The position numbers and the translations under genes were made by a program. A DNA stretch of 64,000 bases from Chitinophaga sp. Cy-1792 (GTDB lineage: Bacteria > Bacteroidota > Bacteroidia > Chitinophagales > Chitinophagaceae), in contig NZ_VWWO01000001.1 of assembly GCF_011752935.1 (NCBI RefSeq), positions 496,001 through 560,000 of the forward strand. Direction: 5' to 3'. Position 1 is the first letter of the stretch; the number at the start of each line of letters is the position of its first letter. The notes beneath the pieces were generated by a model. It did not search any database. It was given only the letters and a program-made list of their open reading frames with translations, and was not told where the DNA came from. Below are positions 50,497 through 59,532 of the stretch, piece by piece.

Positions 50497-51189
50497 TTAC
50501 CAATCTTCTCTATTCAGTATAAATCCAAAGGAAATACCAAAAGAACGATTGTTAATTTTCAGCTCATGAGACTTGTCAATATCAGAGAGTCCATAGCTAT
50601 AGTTCACACTGAAAGTAGTATAGTTATTCAGTTCCAGTGAAACGATTGCATTGGCACCAAAATCCCATCTGGATAGCTGTATATTGGTGTTGGGAAGTCC
50701 CCCGGAATTAAAATCTACTGATTGATGGGTTGTCTGCACCTCACGTCCTTCGTTGTACACGGAGAGATCATATCTGGCACTGGCACAATACCCGACATAA
50801 GGCCCTGCTCCTATTGCCAGCTTTGTTTTGCCAACTGGAATTTTGTATACCAGATTTGCCGGTAATGTCAGATAGTTCAGCCGAAGCTTTGTTGCCGCTA
50901 TCGTATAAGCATTGGCCGGGCTCTTGTCGGGGTATGACAATGCACCACCTTTTTGCTCATAGCTGAGAACAGGCTGCAGGTACAATCCTGTAGCAACCGG
51001 GATGTTAAAAACCAAACCTACATTCCAGTTGCTTAAAGCTTTTGCTCCCGGACTCAACGCCGGTACACTGGGTCTTTCAATCGACAGATTTGAGTTTACA
51101 TAGCTACCACGTACGCCCACACTTACCTGACCTCTCGCATAAGACATGGATAAACAAGTGGTTACTACCACAATAGTGAAACATTTCAT
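50497..51189 (-). CDS. Outer-membrane beta-barrel protein (PorT-like), copy 1
   Basis: 230 residues with a signal peptide (MKCFTIVVVTTCLSMSYARG, cleaved near residue 20). It belongs to the broad PorT/outer-membrane beta-barrel family of Bacteroidota: QVSVGVRGSYVNSNLSIERP at the start of the barrel, LYLQPVLSYEQKGGALS, and a C-terminal FGISFGFIL strand pattern. No specific function is predictable. A second, weakly related gene lies 199 bp upstream on the same strand. Confidence 0.85.
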   Translation of the reverse strand: MKCFTIVVVTTCLSMSYARGQVSVGVRGSYVNSNLSIERPSVPALSPGAKALSNWNVGLVFNIPVATGLYLQPVLSYEQKGGALSYPDKSPANAYTIAATKLRLNYLTLPANLVYKIPVGKTKLAIGAGPYVGYCASARYDLSVYNEGREVQTTHQSVDFNSGGLPNTNIQLSRWDFGANAIVSLELNNYTTFSVNYSYGLSDIDKSHELKINNRSFGISFGFILNREDW

Positions 51190-51388
51190 TTAATGGATGT
51201 TTGGGATTTTATGGCCACTGTATGACTTGTATTAATTTTCATAGTCGGTCCGACAAAACTACTAACGAATTTTCAACAAGAAAAGATTGTCTAAAAAAAT
51301 AGTTTTTAAATAATCAGCGGCCGTTACGAAGAACGCAATAGCCGCTGCCATTATGATTTGGAATATGTTTTTATATATAAAACATTAA

Positions 51389-52009
51389 TTATCTGGAGTG
51401 AAATTTATATCCAACGGACACACCAAACGTTCCATTATTAAACTTTCTATCGTTATCTGTATATTTCGCACTATTAAGAAAACTTACATCTCCGTTCAAA
51501 CCAAAATATAAACCCATAGGTAATTGATAACCGATGTTAAGTGTACCTCCAAAATCAAAGCGTTTCAGCTGGTATACCCCTGCGGCATTATCAAATGCAC
51601 CTACGTTACCATTGATCGTATTTTTATAATTACCACCTACGCCCAGTGCAAAATATGGACCTACACCCAATACTATCCGGCCATTTCCAACTTCAGGTGA
51701 AAACTGGAAGGTAACCGGCAATTGCAGGTAACTTAATAGTGCTTTTGTATCTGTGTCTTTAAATTTACCTCCTTTACCTTCATATAGTAACCCTGTTCCG
51801 ATTCCGCACTCATCTGTTAACGGAATATCCACTGTAACCCCTCCGCGGAAGGTTGTCAGAATGCTGCTATTTCTTTTACTGTTTCCGTCAATAAAATCTC
51901 TGTACTTAAAGGCAGAAAAATTTGGACCTGCAATGATTCCCCATTGTACCTGCCCAAATGAAACGATTGCCACAAACAATGCTGCAACGGTTAACACTAG
52001 CTTTTTCAT
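51389..52009 (-). CDS. Outer-membrane beta-barrel protein (PorT-like), copy 2
   Basis: 206 residues with a signal peptide (MKKLVLTVAALFVAIVSFG). The layout matches the neighbouring barrel gene: QVQWGIIAGPNFSAFKYRDF, a GIGTGLLYEGKGGKF segment parallel to LSYEQKGGALS in copy 1, an LQLPVTFQFSPEVGNGRIVL strand pair, and a C-terminal VSVGYKF barrel strand. The two probably arose by duplication but are strongly diverged. Confidence 0.85.
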   Translation of the reverse strand: MKKLVLTVAALFVAIVSFGQVQWGIIAGPNFSAFKYRDFIDGNSKRNSSILTTFRGGVTVDIPLTDECGIGTGLLYEGKGGKFKDTDTKALLSYLQLPVTFQFSPEVGNGRIVLGVGPYFALGVGGNYKNTINGNVGAFDNAAGVYQLKRFDFGGTLNIGYQLPMGLYFGLNGDVSFLNSAKYTDNDRKFNNGTFGVSVGYKFHSR

Positions 52010-52204
52010 CTCTTTTGGATTTTGTTAAAGGGAGAAAGTGCATATACCAGGCTCATATATCACTCCATTTCTTCTCTTCGAGAATTATAGTTTTAACAAT
52101 GCCTGTTATGCCCTAATTACAAAACCGGTAAAAGATTGTTCTGGCTAATGCGGTCGCTATTCATTATAAACAACTGATAATCATATACCTATAGCCTTAA
52201 AAAT

Positions 52205-52236
52205 AAAAACCGGGGAAGATATCTCCCCCGGTTTTT
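52205..52236 (-). terminator. Terminator of the thioredoxin-fold gene
   Basis: 11-bp outer stem (52205-52215 with 52226-52236), perfect, with a nested AGATATCT palindrome in the loop. The plus-strand A-run gives a U-run for the minus-strand gene ending at 52293. Confidence 0.85.
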
Positions 52237-52292
52237 AAAAATATAATTTAGCCCTTACGGGCAGATGCGCTTATGCTGCTGTTTTAAGGTCG

Positions 52293-53705
52293 CTATTTTG
52301 AAGCGGTTGCCTTATCACCTTTATCTTCCCTCCTGGATAAAACCTGGTCCAGCTGTTCCACGCCAAGCCTTTTGGCAACGATTTTCTTCTTTTCATCCAG
52401 CAGGTAGACAACCGGTGTAGAATATACATCGTATAAGCGTCTGTAATTGCTGGTAGACTGAGGATCAGATGCATGTATCCAGCCCTTCAGGTGATGATCT
52501 TTAATAAAGGATATCCATTCTTCCCTGGAACCTTCCGTTTTAATACCGATCATCTTAACGCCCTGCGCCTTCCATTTTGCATTATAGGCAGAATCAAGTC
52601 TTGGCACCTCTATTTTGCAATGCCCGCAGGTAGGGTCCCAGAAAACCAGGATTGTATATTTTGCCTGGGTTTTATACAATGAAATCGCTTGCGAGGCGGT
52701 GTCTTTCAACTCCAGCTGTGCCGCCTGCTGGCCGATCAGATTAGGCGCCAAAGCGTAGGCCCTGTTTATAATCTTATTTTTTTGTTCGTCGTTTAACCAA
52801 TAAGCCTCCCCTCCAACATAATATTTCTCTACCAGGTGAACGAAGACGGCATCCATACCCATATAAGGAGAGGACTCATAATTATATGTAAGCCACCACA
52901 ATACAAATTTGAATACTTCTTTATTCTTGCGTGTACGATCGATCATTACATCCGCTTCCACATTAATAGAATCCGGCATGCCTATCACCAGCTGGGTGAA
53001 GTATTTCTGCAACTTAGCTTCCAGCACAGGCGTACGCACCAGCCTGTCGGAGGTAAGGTCTACATTATCCCAGTAGTGTGTTTTGAAATACCTGTATGCA
53101 AAAAGGGAATCTTCATTAGCCGGTTTGGTGGGCACTTCAGGCTCACGCATGGCATTGAAGATAGTAGAGAGAATATTATCCGGATGCTCTTTGATAAATT
53201 TCAGACGGTAATCCTGGATTTTCGTCATCAGTGCGGTCTGTAAAGGCTGTACTTTGGCCGTATCGTCGGCTGTTCTGGCAGCCTTCAGTTTGGCCTGGAT
53301 TTCTTTACCATCCGCATCCTGGGCAGCCAGGAACTTATTATAGGCCAGGAAGAAGTCGTTATCCGCAGAGTTTTTATAAGTGGTTTTGTTTACAAAATCA
53401 CTGGTATCGATACCTACTTCAAATACCTGGTGCTTATCGATCAGGGTTTCTATATATCGTTGTTTATCAGGCATTACCAGCAGGTAAATACCGGCATTTA
53501 GCGGCGTCTTGCCTTTCAGTACGGCAACTCCGGCCGGACTAATATCAGCAGAATCAGCCAGGAAGGTGCTTTTCCCCATATAATGCCCCAGGAATAGCTT
53601 CCCGTCTTTATAATTCTTTAGTTTAACTGTCAGCTGGTAGCCCTGGGCCATCATTTGGCCGTGTACCAGCAAAGTAGCGATCATCAGTAACAGCAGTCTT
53701 CGCAT
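52293..53705 (-). CDS. Secreted thioredoxin-fold thiol-disulfide protein (DUF4369/DUF5106/TlpA-like)
   Basis: 470 residues from the ATG at 53705; the longer reading would overlap the rlmD promoter. A signal peptide ends in GQMMAQ. The N-terminal DUF4369-like beta domain (LTVKLKNYKDGKLFLGHYMG) is followed by a helical region similar to DUF5106 and a C-terminal thioredoxin fold with the redox motif CGHC in FWDPTCGHCKIEVP near residue 360 and the cis-Pro loop STPVVYLLDEKKK. Such proteins act in the periplasm as reductases; the substrate is unknown. Divergent from rlmD. Confidence 0.88.
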   Translation of the reverse strand: MRRLLLLMIATLLVHGQMMAQGYQLTVKLKNYKDGKLFLGHYMGKSTFLADSADISPAGVAVLKGKTPLNAGIYLLVMPDKQRYIETLIDKHQVFEVGIDTSDFVNKTTYKNSADNDFFLAYNKFLAAQDADGKEIQAKLKAARTADDTAKVQPLQTALMTKIQDYRLKFIKEHPDNILSTIFNAMREPEVPTKPANEDSLFAYRYFKTHYWDNVDLTSDRLVRTPVLEAKLQKYFTQLVIGMPDSINVEADVMIDRTRKNKEVFKFVLWWLTYNYESSPYMGMDAVFVHLVEKYYVGGEAYWLNDEQKNKIINRAYALAPNLIGQQAAQLELKDTASQAISLYKTQAKYTILVFWDPTCGHCKIEVPRLDSAYNAKWKAQGVKMIGIKTEGSREEWISFIKDHHLKGWIHASDPQSTSNYRRLYDVYSTPVVYLLDEKKKIVAKRLGVEQLDQVLSRREDKGDKATASK

Positions 53706-53754
53706 AGGATATTTTAAGTACAGGTAAAAATACCCCAAAATCTTAAAATCCATT

Positions 53755-53762
53755 TACCTTTG
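53755..53762 (+). promoter_or_regulatory. Candidate -7 promoter element immediately before rlmD
   Basis: TACCTTTG ends 5 bp before the GTG start. The same 8-mer sits 4 bp before recR (13014-13021), suggesting leaderless or nearly leaderless transcripts. Confidence 0.35.
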
Positions 53763-53767
53763 CAGCC

Positions 53768-55183
53768 GTGAGGAAAAAAAATGTTGTATTAGAAAATGTA
53801 CCTGTCACTGCGTATGCAGCAGAAGGTAAGGCCCTGGCCCGTTTGGATGGCAAGGTCATTTTTATTGAAGGTGGCGTAGTACCCGGAGATGTGGTAGACG
53901 TCAGGCTTGGTAAGAATAAAAAAGACTGGGCAGAAGGTAAAGTTGTTCATTTCCATTCTTACTCCGACAAAAGAGTAACGCCTTTCTGTGCCCATTTCGG
54001 CACTTGTGGCGGATGTAAATGGCAGATGATGCCCTATAGCCTGCAGCTGGAATACAAGCAGCAACAGGTAGCAGATCACCTGCAACGTATCGGCAAGCTG
54101 GAACTTCCGGAAATGAGCCCTATACTGGGTTCGGCCAACACCGAGCACTACCGCAACAAGCTGGAATTTACCTTCAGTAACAAAGCCTACCTCACCGATG
54201 CGGAGATAAAAGCCAATAACGGTGAGATAGAAAGAAAACCGGCGCTGGGCTTCCACGTTCCTAAATTATTTGATAAAGTATTGGATATCAACACTTGTTA
54301 TCTGATGCAGGAACCAGTAAACCTCATCCGTAATACCATCAGGGAATACGCAATTGCCAACGACCTCACATTTTTTGATATCCGCCAACAGGAAGGCTGG
54401 CTGCGTAACCTGGTTGTACGTTTGTGTACCACCGGCGAAATAATGGTTAACCTCGTTATTCATTATGAAGATAAAGCTAACCGGATCGCACTGCTGGACC
54501 ACCTTTTAAAAACAGTACCGGCCATTACGACCGTTTTATATACCGTCAATCCCAAAAAGAACGATTCTATTTTCGATCTGGAACCTAAAACCTATTTTGG
54601 TAAAGGATATGCAGAAGAGAAACTGGAAGATTTCACTTTCAAGATCGGGCCTAAATCCTTCTTCCAGACCAACACCTATCAGGGTGAAGTGCTGTATAAG
54701 GTTACCCGCGATTTTGCAGGATTAACAGGTACTGAAACCGTTTATGACCTGTATTGCGGTACAGGAAGTATCGGCATCTTTGTTTCCCGTCAGGCGAAAA
54801 AAGTAGTGGGGATTGAGCTGATTAAAGAAGCCATTGACGATGCCCGTGAAAATGCGGCTATGAATAATGTCACCAATGCCGAGTTTTATGCCGGAGACGT
54901 GGTAGATATCTGTGATGATGCATTTTTTGCACACCATGGCCAGCCAGATGTAATTATCACGGACCCTCCACGTGCAGGTATGCACGAAAAACTGGTGAAT
55001 AAATTACTGGAAATAGCTGCACCTAAAATCGTTTATGTAAGTTGTAATCCTGCTACACAGGCCAGAGACCTGGCTTTGCTGGATGAGCTTTATACCGTGG
55101 AAAAAGTGCAGCCTGTTGATATGTTTCCTCATACTCATCATATAGAGAATGTGGTGTTATTAAAAAAGAGAGCGAATAGATAA
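53768..55183 (+). CDS. rlmD: 23S rRNA (uracil-5-)-methyltransferase, RlmD/RumA type
   Basis: 471 residues with a GTG start; no in-frame ATG is available near. It forms m5U in 23S rRNA using SAM. A TRAM domain comes first (about residues 3-58), then the [4Fe-4S] motif CAHFGTCGGCKW. The SAM-binding region is VYDLYCGTGSIGIFV, and the catalytic cysteine lies in VYVSCNPATQARDL, with ITDPPRAGMHEK. The Fe-S motif and TRAM domain favour RumA over the tRNA enzyme TrmA. Confidence 0.93.
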   Translation: MRKKNVVLENVPVTAYAAEGKALARLDGKVIFIEGGVVPGDVVDVRLGKNKKDWAEGKVVHFHSYSDKRVTPFCAHFGTCGGCKWQMMPYSLQLEYKQQQVADHLQRIGKLELPEMSPILGSANTEHYRNKLEFTFSNKAYLTDAEIKANNGEIERKPALGFHVPKLFDKVLDINTCYLMQEPVNLIRNTIREYAIANDLTFFDIRQQEGWLRNLVVRLCTTGEIMVNLVIHYEDKANRIALLDHLLKTVPAITTVLYTVNPKKNDSIFDLEPKTYFGKGYAEEKLEDFTFKIGPKSFFQTNTYQGEVLYKVTRDFAGLTGTETVYDLYCGTGSIGIFVSRQAKKVVGIELIKEAIDDARENAAMNNVTNAEFYAGDVVDICDDAFFAHHGQPDVIITDPPRAGMHEKLVNKLLEIAAPKIVYVSCNPATQARDLALLDELYTVEKVQPVDMFPHTHHIENVVLLKKRANR

Positions 55184-55201
55184 ATATTAAGTTTAGCCAC
55201 A

Positions 55202-56020
55202 ATGAATAATGCATTTAGGCCCAGAGGTTTTCACATACCTACTGTCATTAAGAATCTGTTAATCATCAATGGATTGGTATGGCTGATTCAGGTAACCCTG
55301 ATATACAGGTTCAACTATAACCTGTCGGACCTCTTTGCATTGCATTACTGGAAATCAGATCTGTTCAGGCCATGGCAATTTGTAACACACCTGTTCATGC
55401 ACGATACTACCGGCGTGGGACATATCGGGATGAACATGCTTACATTGTGGTTTTTTGGCAGCACCCTGGAAGATTATTGGGGTTCCAAACGATTCCTGTT
55501 GTTCTACCTGATATGTGGCATGGGAGCCGCTTTCTGCTATATGGGATGGCTCACCTACGATAATATTAAGCTGACGCATGAGGCGGAAGCCTTCCTGAAC
55601 AATCCTACCCTTAATAATTTTGTCATCCTGGACAATCGTTATGACCTGGGCTTACTATTGCAGAATTATTATAATATGAGCGGCATGCGGGAAGCGATCG
55701 GCAATCACGACCCGGCAGCTATCTCTATTGCTAAAGATCTCGTCTATAACCTGGTGGCCGCTTACCGCGATATGCCAATGGTAGGCGCTTCGGGAGCTAT
55801 CTATGGTATTCTGTTTGCTTTTGGTTACATGTTCCCTAATGATTATATCTACCTGTTTTTTCCTGTAAAGGTGAAATATGTGGTAGGTATTATGATTGCA
55901 ATGGAACTGGTGCATCAGCTGCAGAGCACATCAGGCGATAACGTAGCGCATGTGGCCCACCTTGGTGGTGCTTTGTTTGCGTTTTTACTGCTCCGGAACT
56001 GGAACAGGAAATTGTTGTAA
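55202..56020 (+). CDS. Rhomboid intramembrane serine protease
   Basis: 272 residues with about six membrane segments. The catalytic Ser197 lies in the GASG motif (MVGASGAIYGILFAFGY) and the catalytic His253 in AHLGGALFAF. Structural motifs HLFMHDTTGVGHIGMNML and EDYWGSKRFLLFY match the L1 loop and WR-like motif. A stretch of about 65 residues (120-185) between transmembrane segments 3 and 4 is an insertion relative to small rhomboids. It lies 18 bp after rlmD and is followed by a second, catalytically dead-looking rhomboid. Confidence 0.93.
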   Translation: MNNAFRPRGFHIPTVIKNLLIINGLVWLIQVTLIYRFNYNLSDLFALHYWKSDLFRPWQFVTHLFMHDTTGVGHIGMNMLTLWFFGSTLEDYWGSKRFLLFYLICGMGAAFCYMGWLTYDNIKLTHEAEAFLNNPTLNNFVILDNRYDLGLLLQNYYNMSGMREAIGNHDPAAISIAKDLVYNLVAAYRDMPMVGASGAIYGILFAFGYMFPNDYIYLFFPVKVKYVVGIMIAMELVHQLQSTSGDNVAHVAHLGGALFAFLLLRNWNRKLL

Positions 56021-56047
56021 TGCACCGTTACTACGGTAATATTGCCG

Positions 56048-56055
56048 TAATTTTG
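56048..56055 (+). promoter_or_regulatory. Candidate -7 element before the second rhomboid gene
   Basis: TAATTTTG fits TAnnTTTG, 20 bp before the ATG at 56076, in the gap between the rhomboid genes. No -33 element was found. Confidence 0.3.
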
Positions 56056-56075
56056 TATTGAAAATATCTGATACC

Positions 56076-57011
56076 ATGCATACCCTCGAAAAAACGAAGA
56101 TGTCGGGCCTCTCTCTGGGAGCAGGAAAGAATATGGTAACGCAGTTACTGGTAATCAATCTGACTGTATTTATTTTTCTGTTATTCACGAAAGTGATTTA
56201 TCAGATGGAAAATGTGGGTGTACCACAATTCTACACGGATATCATGTCCTACCTGCGGGTTCCTTCAGATCCCGGGTTGGCTTTGCGTAGACCATGGACA
56301 GTGCTAAGCGCTATCTTCACTCATATTGAAGTGTTACCTGTATTTACCAATATGGTTTGGTTATGGTGTTTTGGCTCTATGCTGCAGCACCTGGCTGGTT
56401 ATCTGCGTATCCTGCCTTTGTATATTTTCGGGGGGGTAGTAGGTAATATTTTTTATGTACTGGGTATGCAGTTTATTCCCGGCTTCCAGGCAATTGCCGG
56501 TGGTGCCGGTGCTATGGGCGCAGCAGGTAGTGTAATGGCAATAGCCATAGGTGCTACCATCATTGCTCCTAAGTACCGTATATTCCCACTCCTGGCAGGT
56601 GGCGGTATTCCTCTCTGGATTATTACCGCTATTTACCTCGTGCTCAACATAGGTTCCCATTTCACCAGTACCGGCGGCGTGGTATTTCTGCCTATGCTGG
56701 TTGGTGGCGGCCTCGCAGGCTGGGTTTATATGTCGCAATGGAAAAAAGGCAATGACCTGGGTGGTGGTTTCAACAGAGTATCTTTCAAACTTTCCCATAT
56801 GTTCCATCCGGCGGCTGAACAAAAACTGCCAACCGAACTGCAGGAACACGCAGCAGCAACCGATGACGCAGAACCTCCTTACAAAAGAGTGGGCAAAGTT
56901 CCGGAACAACGGCTGAATGAAATTCTTGATAAAATAAATGCCAACGGCATTACATCACTTACTCCTGAAGAAAAGGAAACCCTGGTACGTGCCAGCAATC
57001 CTGAAAATTAA
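56076..57011 (+). CDS. Rhomboid-like pseudoprotease lacking catalytic Ser and His
   Basis: 311 residues from the ATG at 56076 (an upstream TTG is possible). The rhomboid fold is recognisable from PWTVLSAIFTHIEVLPVFTN, LQHLAGYLRILPLYIFGGVV and the later GAMGAAGSVMAIAIGATIIA. In place of GASG the motif reads GAAG with Ala150 at the catalytic Ser position, and the position of the catalytic His reads Leu208 (MLVGGGLAGW). A soluble, polar C-terminal region of about 90 residues follows (AAATDDAEPPYKRVGK). It is likely a non-enzymatic relative encoded next to an intact rhomboid. Confidence 0.85.
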   Translation: MHTLEKTKMSGLSLGAGKNMVTQLLVINLTVFIFLLFTKVIYQMENVGVPQFYTDIMSYLRVPSDPGLALRRPWTVLSAIFTHIEVLPVFTNMVWLWCFGSMLQHLAGYLRILPLYIFGGVVGNIFYVLGMQFIPGFQAIAGGAGAMGAAGSVMAIAIGATIIAPKYRIFPLLAGGGIPLWIITAIYLVLNIGSHFTSTGGVVFLPMLVGGGLAGWVYMSQWKKGNDLGGGFNRVSFKLSHMFHPAAEQKLPTELQEHAAATDDAEPPYKRVGKVPEQRLNEILDKINANGITSLTPEEKETLVRASNPEN

Positions 57012-57094
57012 GGGTATTTGTATATAGAGATTTGAGTATTTTGTAGTGATTTTGTGCTACAGAATACTCAAATTTTTTTTATCCCAAATACCTG

Positions 57095-58210
57095 ATGAAA
57101 ACGTTCCTTCGTTTCCTCCTGATCTGTGTCAATATACTTGTACCGCTGGCTTTACTGGCGGCGACCTTCTTCCCTTTTATAGATCCGCATGGCTTCTGGC
57201 CCGCCGGATTTGCCGGACTTACCTTCCCGGTATTTTTCTTACTAAATCTTCTCCTGCTCCCCCTCTGGATAATATTAAGAAAAAAATACTGGCTGTTACC
57301 GGTACTGGCATTGCTTTTCTCAGCCGATGCAGTGCTTAGAACCTGGGCCATACACCCTTTCAGGGAAAACAAGATGGATAAAACCTATGGTAGCAAGGAG
57401 TTTACCGTTATGACCTATAATACCAGCAATATGGGGCTGTTGTATTATAAAGATGTAAAACCGGTGAGAAGCAATGTCTATAATACCGTCGTTTATGCGC
57501 AGGCAGATATCCTTTGCCTCCAGGAGTTTTACACCAACGACTGGAAAGAACAGTCCAATAATATCGACAGTATCCGCATGAAGGCGGGCTATGAACATTA
57601 TTATTTCACGAACGATAAAACCCACTGGGATACTTGGCACTATGGAATTGCCCTGTTTTCCCATCATCCTATTCTGAATGCGACCACTATTCCCTGCGGT
57701 TACAGCTCGAATGGCAGTGGCAGCAGCTTTTTACAGGCAGATCTGCTGGTAAACCAGGATACCATCCGGGTAATTACGGTTCAACTGGCATCGTACATGT
57801 TTACCAGGGCTGAGTTTAGAGAGATGTACAACTTCAAACAGGGCATGGTAGAGCATAAGGAAGATATTAAGAACCTGGCCAGGAAGATGAAGATGACATT
57901 TACCCGAAGGTCGGATCAGGCACGCCAGTTGAGGGCACTGATAACCGCTAGTCCTTACCCGTTGATTGTTTGCGGAGATTTTAACGATACGCCGGTGTCC
58001 TATACCTATCAAACGGTGGCAGCACCGCTGCAGGATGCGTTTCTCCGCTGTGGCAGCGGCTGGGGCCGGACGATGTCGTATATGTCGCCCAGCCTGCGGA
58101 TAGATTACATTCTCCCTTCAAAACAGTTTGAAATTGAGGCCTGTGATGCCATTCGTGTAGCGGACTCAGAGCATTTCCCTGTAATCGCCCGACTGCTATT
58201 GAAAAAATAG
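57095..58210 (+). CDS. Membrane-anchored endonuclease/exonuclease/phosphatase-family protein, copy 1
   Basis: 371 residues. Three hydrophobic segments occupy about residues 3-85, then an EEP domain from about 100. Motifs are TYNTSNMG, CLQEFYTND, CGDFNDTPVSY and LRIDYILPS. Two family residues differ: the usual His in NxHL is Gln230 (TVQLASYMF) and the SDH motif reads SEH (Glu359, His360). It starts 83 bp after the second rhomboid gene and is followed by a tandem paralogue. Membrane topology suggests a periplasmic or cytoplasmic-face hydrolase; the substrate is unknown. Confidence 0.87.
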   Translation: MKTFLRFLLICVNILVPLALLAATFFPFIDPHGFWPAGFAGLTFPVFFLLNLLLLPLWIILRKKYWLLPVLALLFSADAVLRTWAIHPFRENKMDKTYGSKEFTVMTYNTSNMGLLYYKDVKPVRSNVYNTVVYAQADILCLQEFYTNDWKEQSNNIDSIRMKAGYEHYYFTNDKTHWDTWHYGIALFSHHPILNATTIPCGYSSNGSGSSFLQADLLVNQDTIRVITVQLASYMFTRAEFREMYNFKQGMVEHKEDIKNLARKMKMTFTRRSDQARQLRALITASPYPLIVCGDFNDTPVSYTYQTVAAPLQDAFLRCGSGWGRTMSYMSPSLRIDYILPSKQFEIEACDAIRVADSEHFPVIARLLLKK

Positions 58211-58242
58211 TAACTTTATACGTTCAACAAAGTACGTAGACA

Positions 58243-59382
58243 GTGCGATTCTTAAGACTTTTTACAAAAGGATTTTTTGTAATACTGAATATCGCCCTGG
58301 TTATATTATTTCTGGCAGCCTGCCTGGCACCCTATATCTCGCCAGCCTGGTTCTGGCCCATCAGTTTTCTGACGCTGGCGTTCCCGTTTTTGCTGGGGTT
58401 GCTGGTGGTGTTTATGCTGGCCTGGTTAGTTTTTAATTATCGATATGCGCTACTTTCCGTTATTGCAATATTGTTAGGCTGGAAATCGATTAGTGCATTT
58501 GTCGCCTTCAATATGCCGTCAGGAAATAAACCGAAACCTGCCACGGAAAGTATCACGGTAATGAGCTATAATGTAAGCCAGTTCGGCCTTTATAAGGAGC
58601 GGGACAGTAAATATAACCGTCAGGCAATGTTTGCGCTTATAAAAAAACAGGAGCCGGATATCGCCTGCTTCCAGGATTTCTATACCGCTGAAAGAAAAAA
58701 TGATTTCAATAACCGGGAAGATATCTCACATGAGATGAATCTCCCATACAGGTTCTTCTCCAGTGATTTTAACCGTAATGGTAATCAGCACTGGGGTTCT
58801 ATCATTTATTCCAAATACCCTATCATTGCATCAGATAAGGTAAAGATGAGTGAGGGGCCCCTGAGTGAGAGCCTGATTTACGCAGATATTGTGCGGGATG
58901 GTGATACGATCCGGATTGTTAATATGCACCTGGAGTCGTACCGCTTTAATCAAAAGGATTATAAGGCCATCAAAAAAATCAGGAACCAGCAGGACACGGG
59001 CCTGGTAGCTACCAAAAGTATTGTGCAAAAGATGCGTGAGGCGTATATTCGTCGCAGTCAGCAAGCCGATATTGTGGGTAATTTTGTCAGACAAAGCCCT
59101 TATCCTGTAATTGTTTGTGGAGATTTTAACGATACACCTGCATCTTATACCTACTTTAAGATAAGAGGCAACTTACAGGACGCTTTCCTGCAGAAAGGAT
59201 TAGGAATAGGCCGCACTTTCAGCGGACTGGCTCCTACCCTTCGCATCGATTATATTTTTGTTAGTCCTTATTTCAAGGTCAACAGTTTCCGGAAAATAAA
59301 TTCCGATCTTTCTGATCACTACCCGGTGATTTCCAACCTGAGTATCGTTGGCGAAAAACCGGCAGCAGACATGGCTAAATAA
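58243..59382 (+). CDS. Membrane-anchored endonuclease/exonuclease/phosphatase-family protein, copy 2
   Basis: 379 residues from a GTG start, supported by alignment of the N-terminal membrane segments to copy 1. Three membrane helices lie within the first 85 residues (PISFLTLAFPFLLGLLVVFM). The EEP domain retains SYNVSQFG, NMHLESYRF with the His, CGDFNDTPASY, LRIDYIFVS and LSDHYPV with the catalytic Asp-His, but the metal-binding Glu position of CLQEFY reads Asp (CFQDFY). It starts 32 bp after copy 1. Substrate unknown. Confidence 0.87.
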   Translation: MRFLRLFTKGFFVILNIALVILFLAACLAPYISPAWFWPISFLTLAFPFLLGLLVVFMLAWLVFNYRYALLSVIAILLGWKSISAFVAFNMPSGNKPKPATESITVMSYNVSQFGLYKERDSKYNRQAMFALIKKQEPDIACFQDFYTAERKNDFNNREDISHEMNLPYRFFSSDFNRNGNQHWGSIIYSKYPIIASDKVKMSEGPLSESLIYADIVRDGDTIRIVNMHLESYRFNQKDYKAIKKIRNQQDTGLVATKSIVQKMREAYIRRSQQADIVGNFVRQSPYPVIVCGDFNDTPASYTYFKIRGNLQDAFLQKGLGIGRTFSGLAPTLRIDYIFVSPYFKVNSFRKINSDLSDHYPVISNLSIVGEKPAADMAK

Positions 59383-59472
59383 CAAACGATAAACATTATG
59401 AAACATTATTATATTTTTAGTACTGACCGATGTTGTAACGTCTCTTTTTAAACGGGCGACAGAAACAATATT

Positions 59473-59480
59473 TATCTTTG
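59473..59480 (+). promoter_or_regulatory. Candidate -7 promoter element of cysS
   Basis: TATCTTTG fits TAnnTTTG, 52 bp before the preferred cysS ATG. No clean -33 TTTG at the expected spacing. Confidence 0.4.
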
Positions 59481-59532
59481 CAATCCACAATTTTAAACAA
59501 GGCATAAGGATTAAATGCCGGTATTACAGCAT

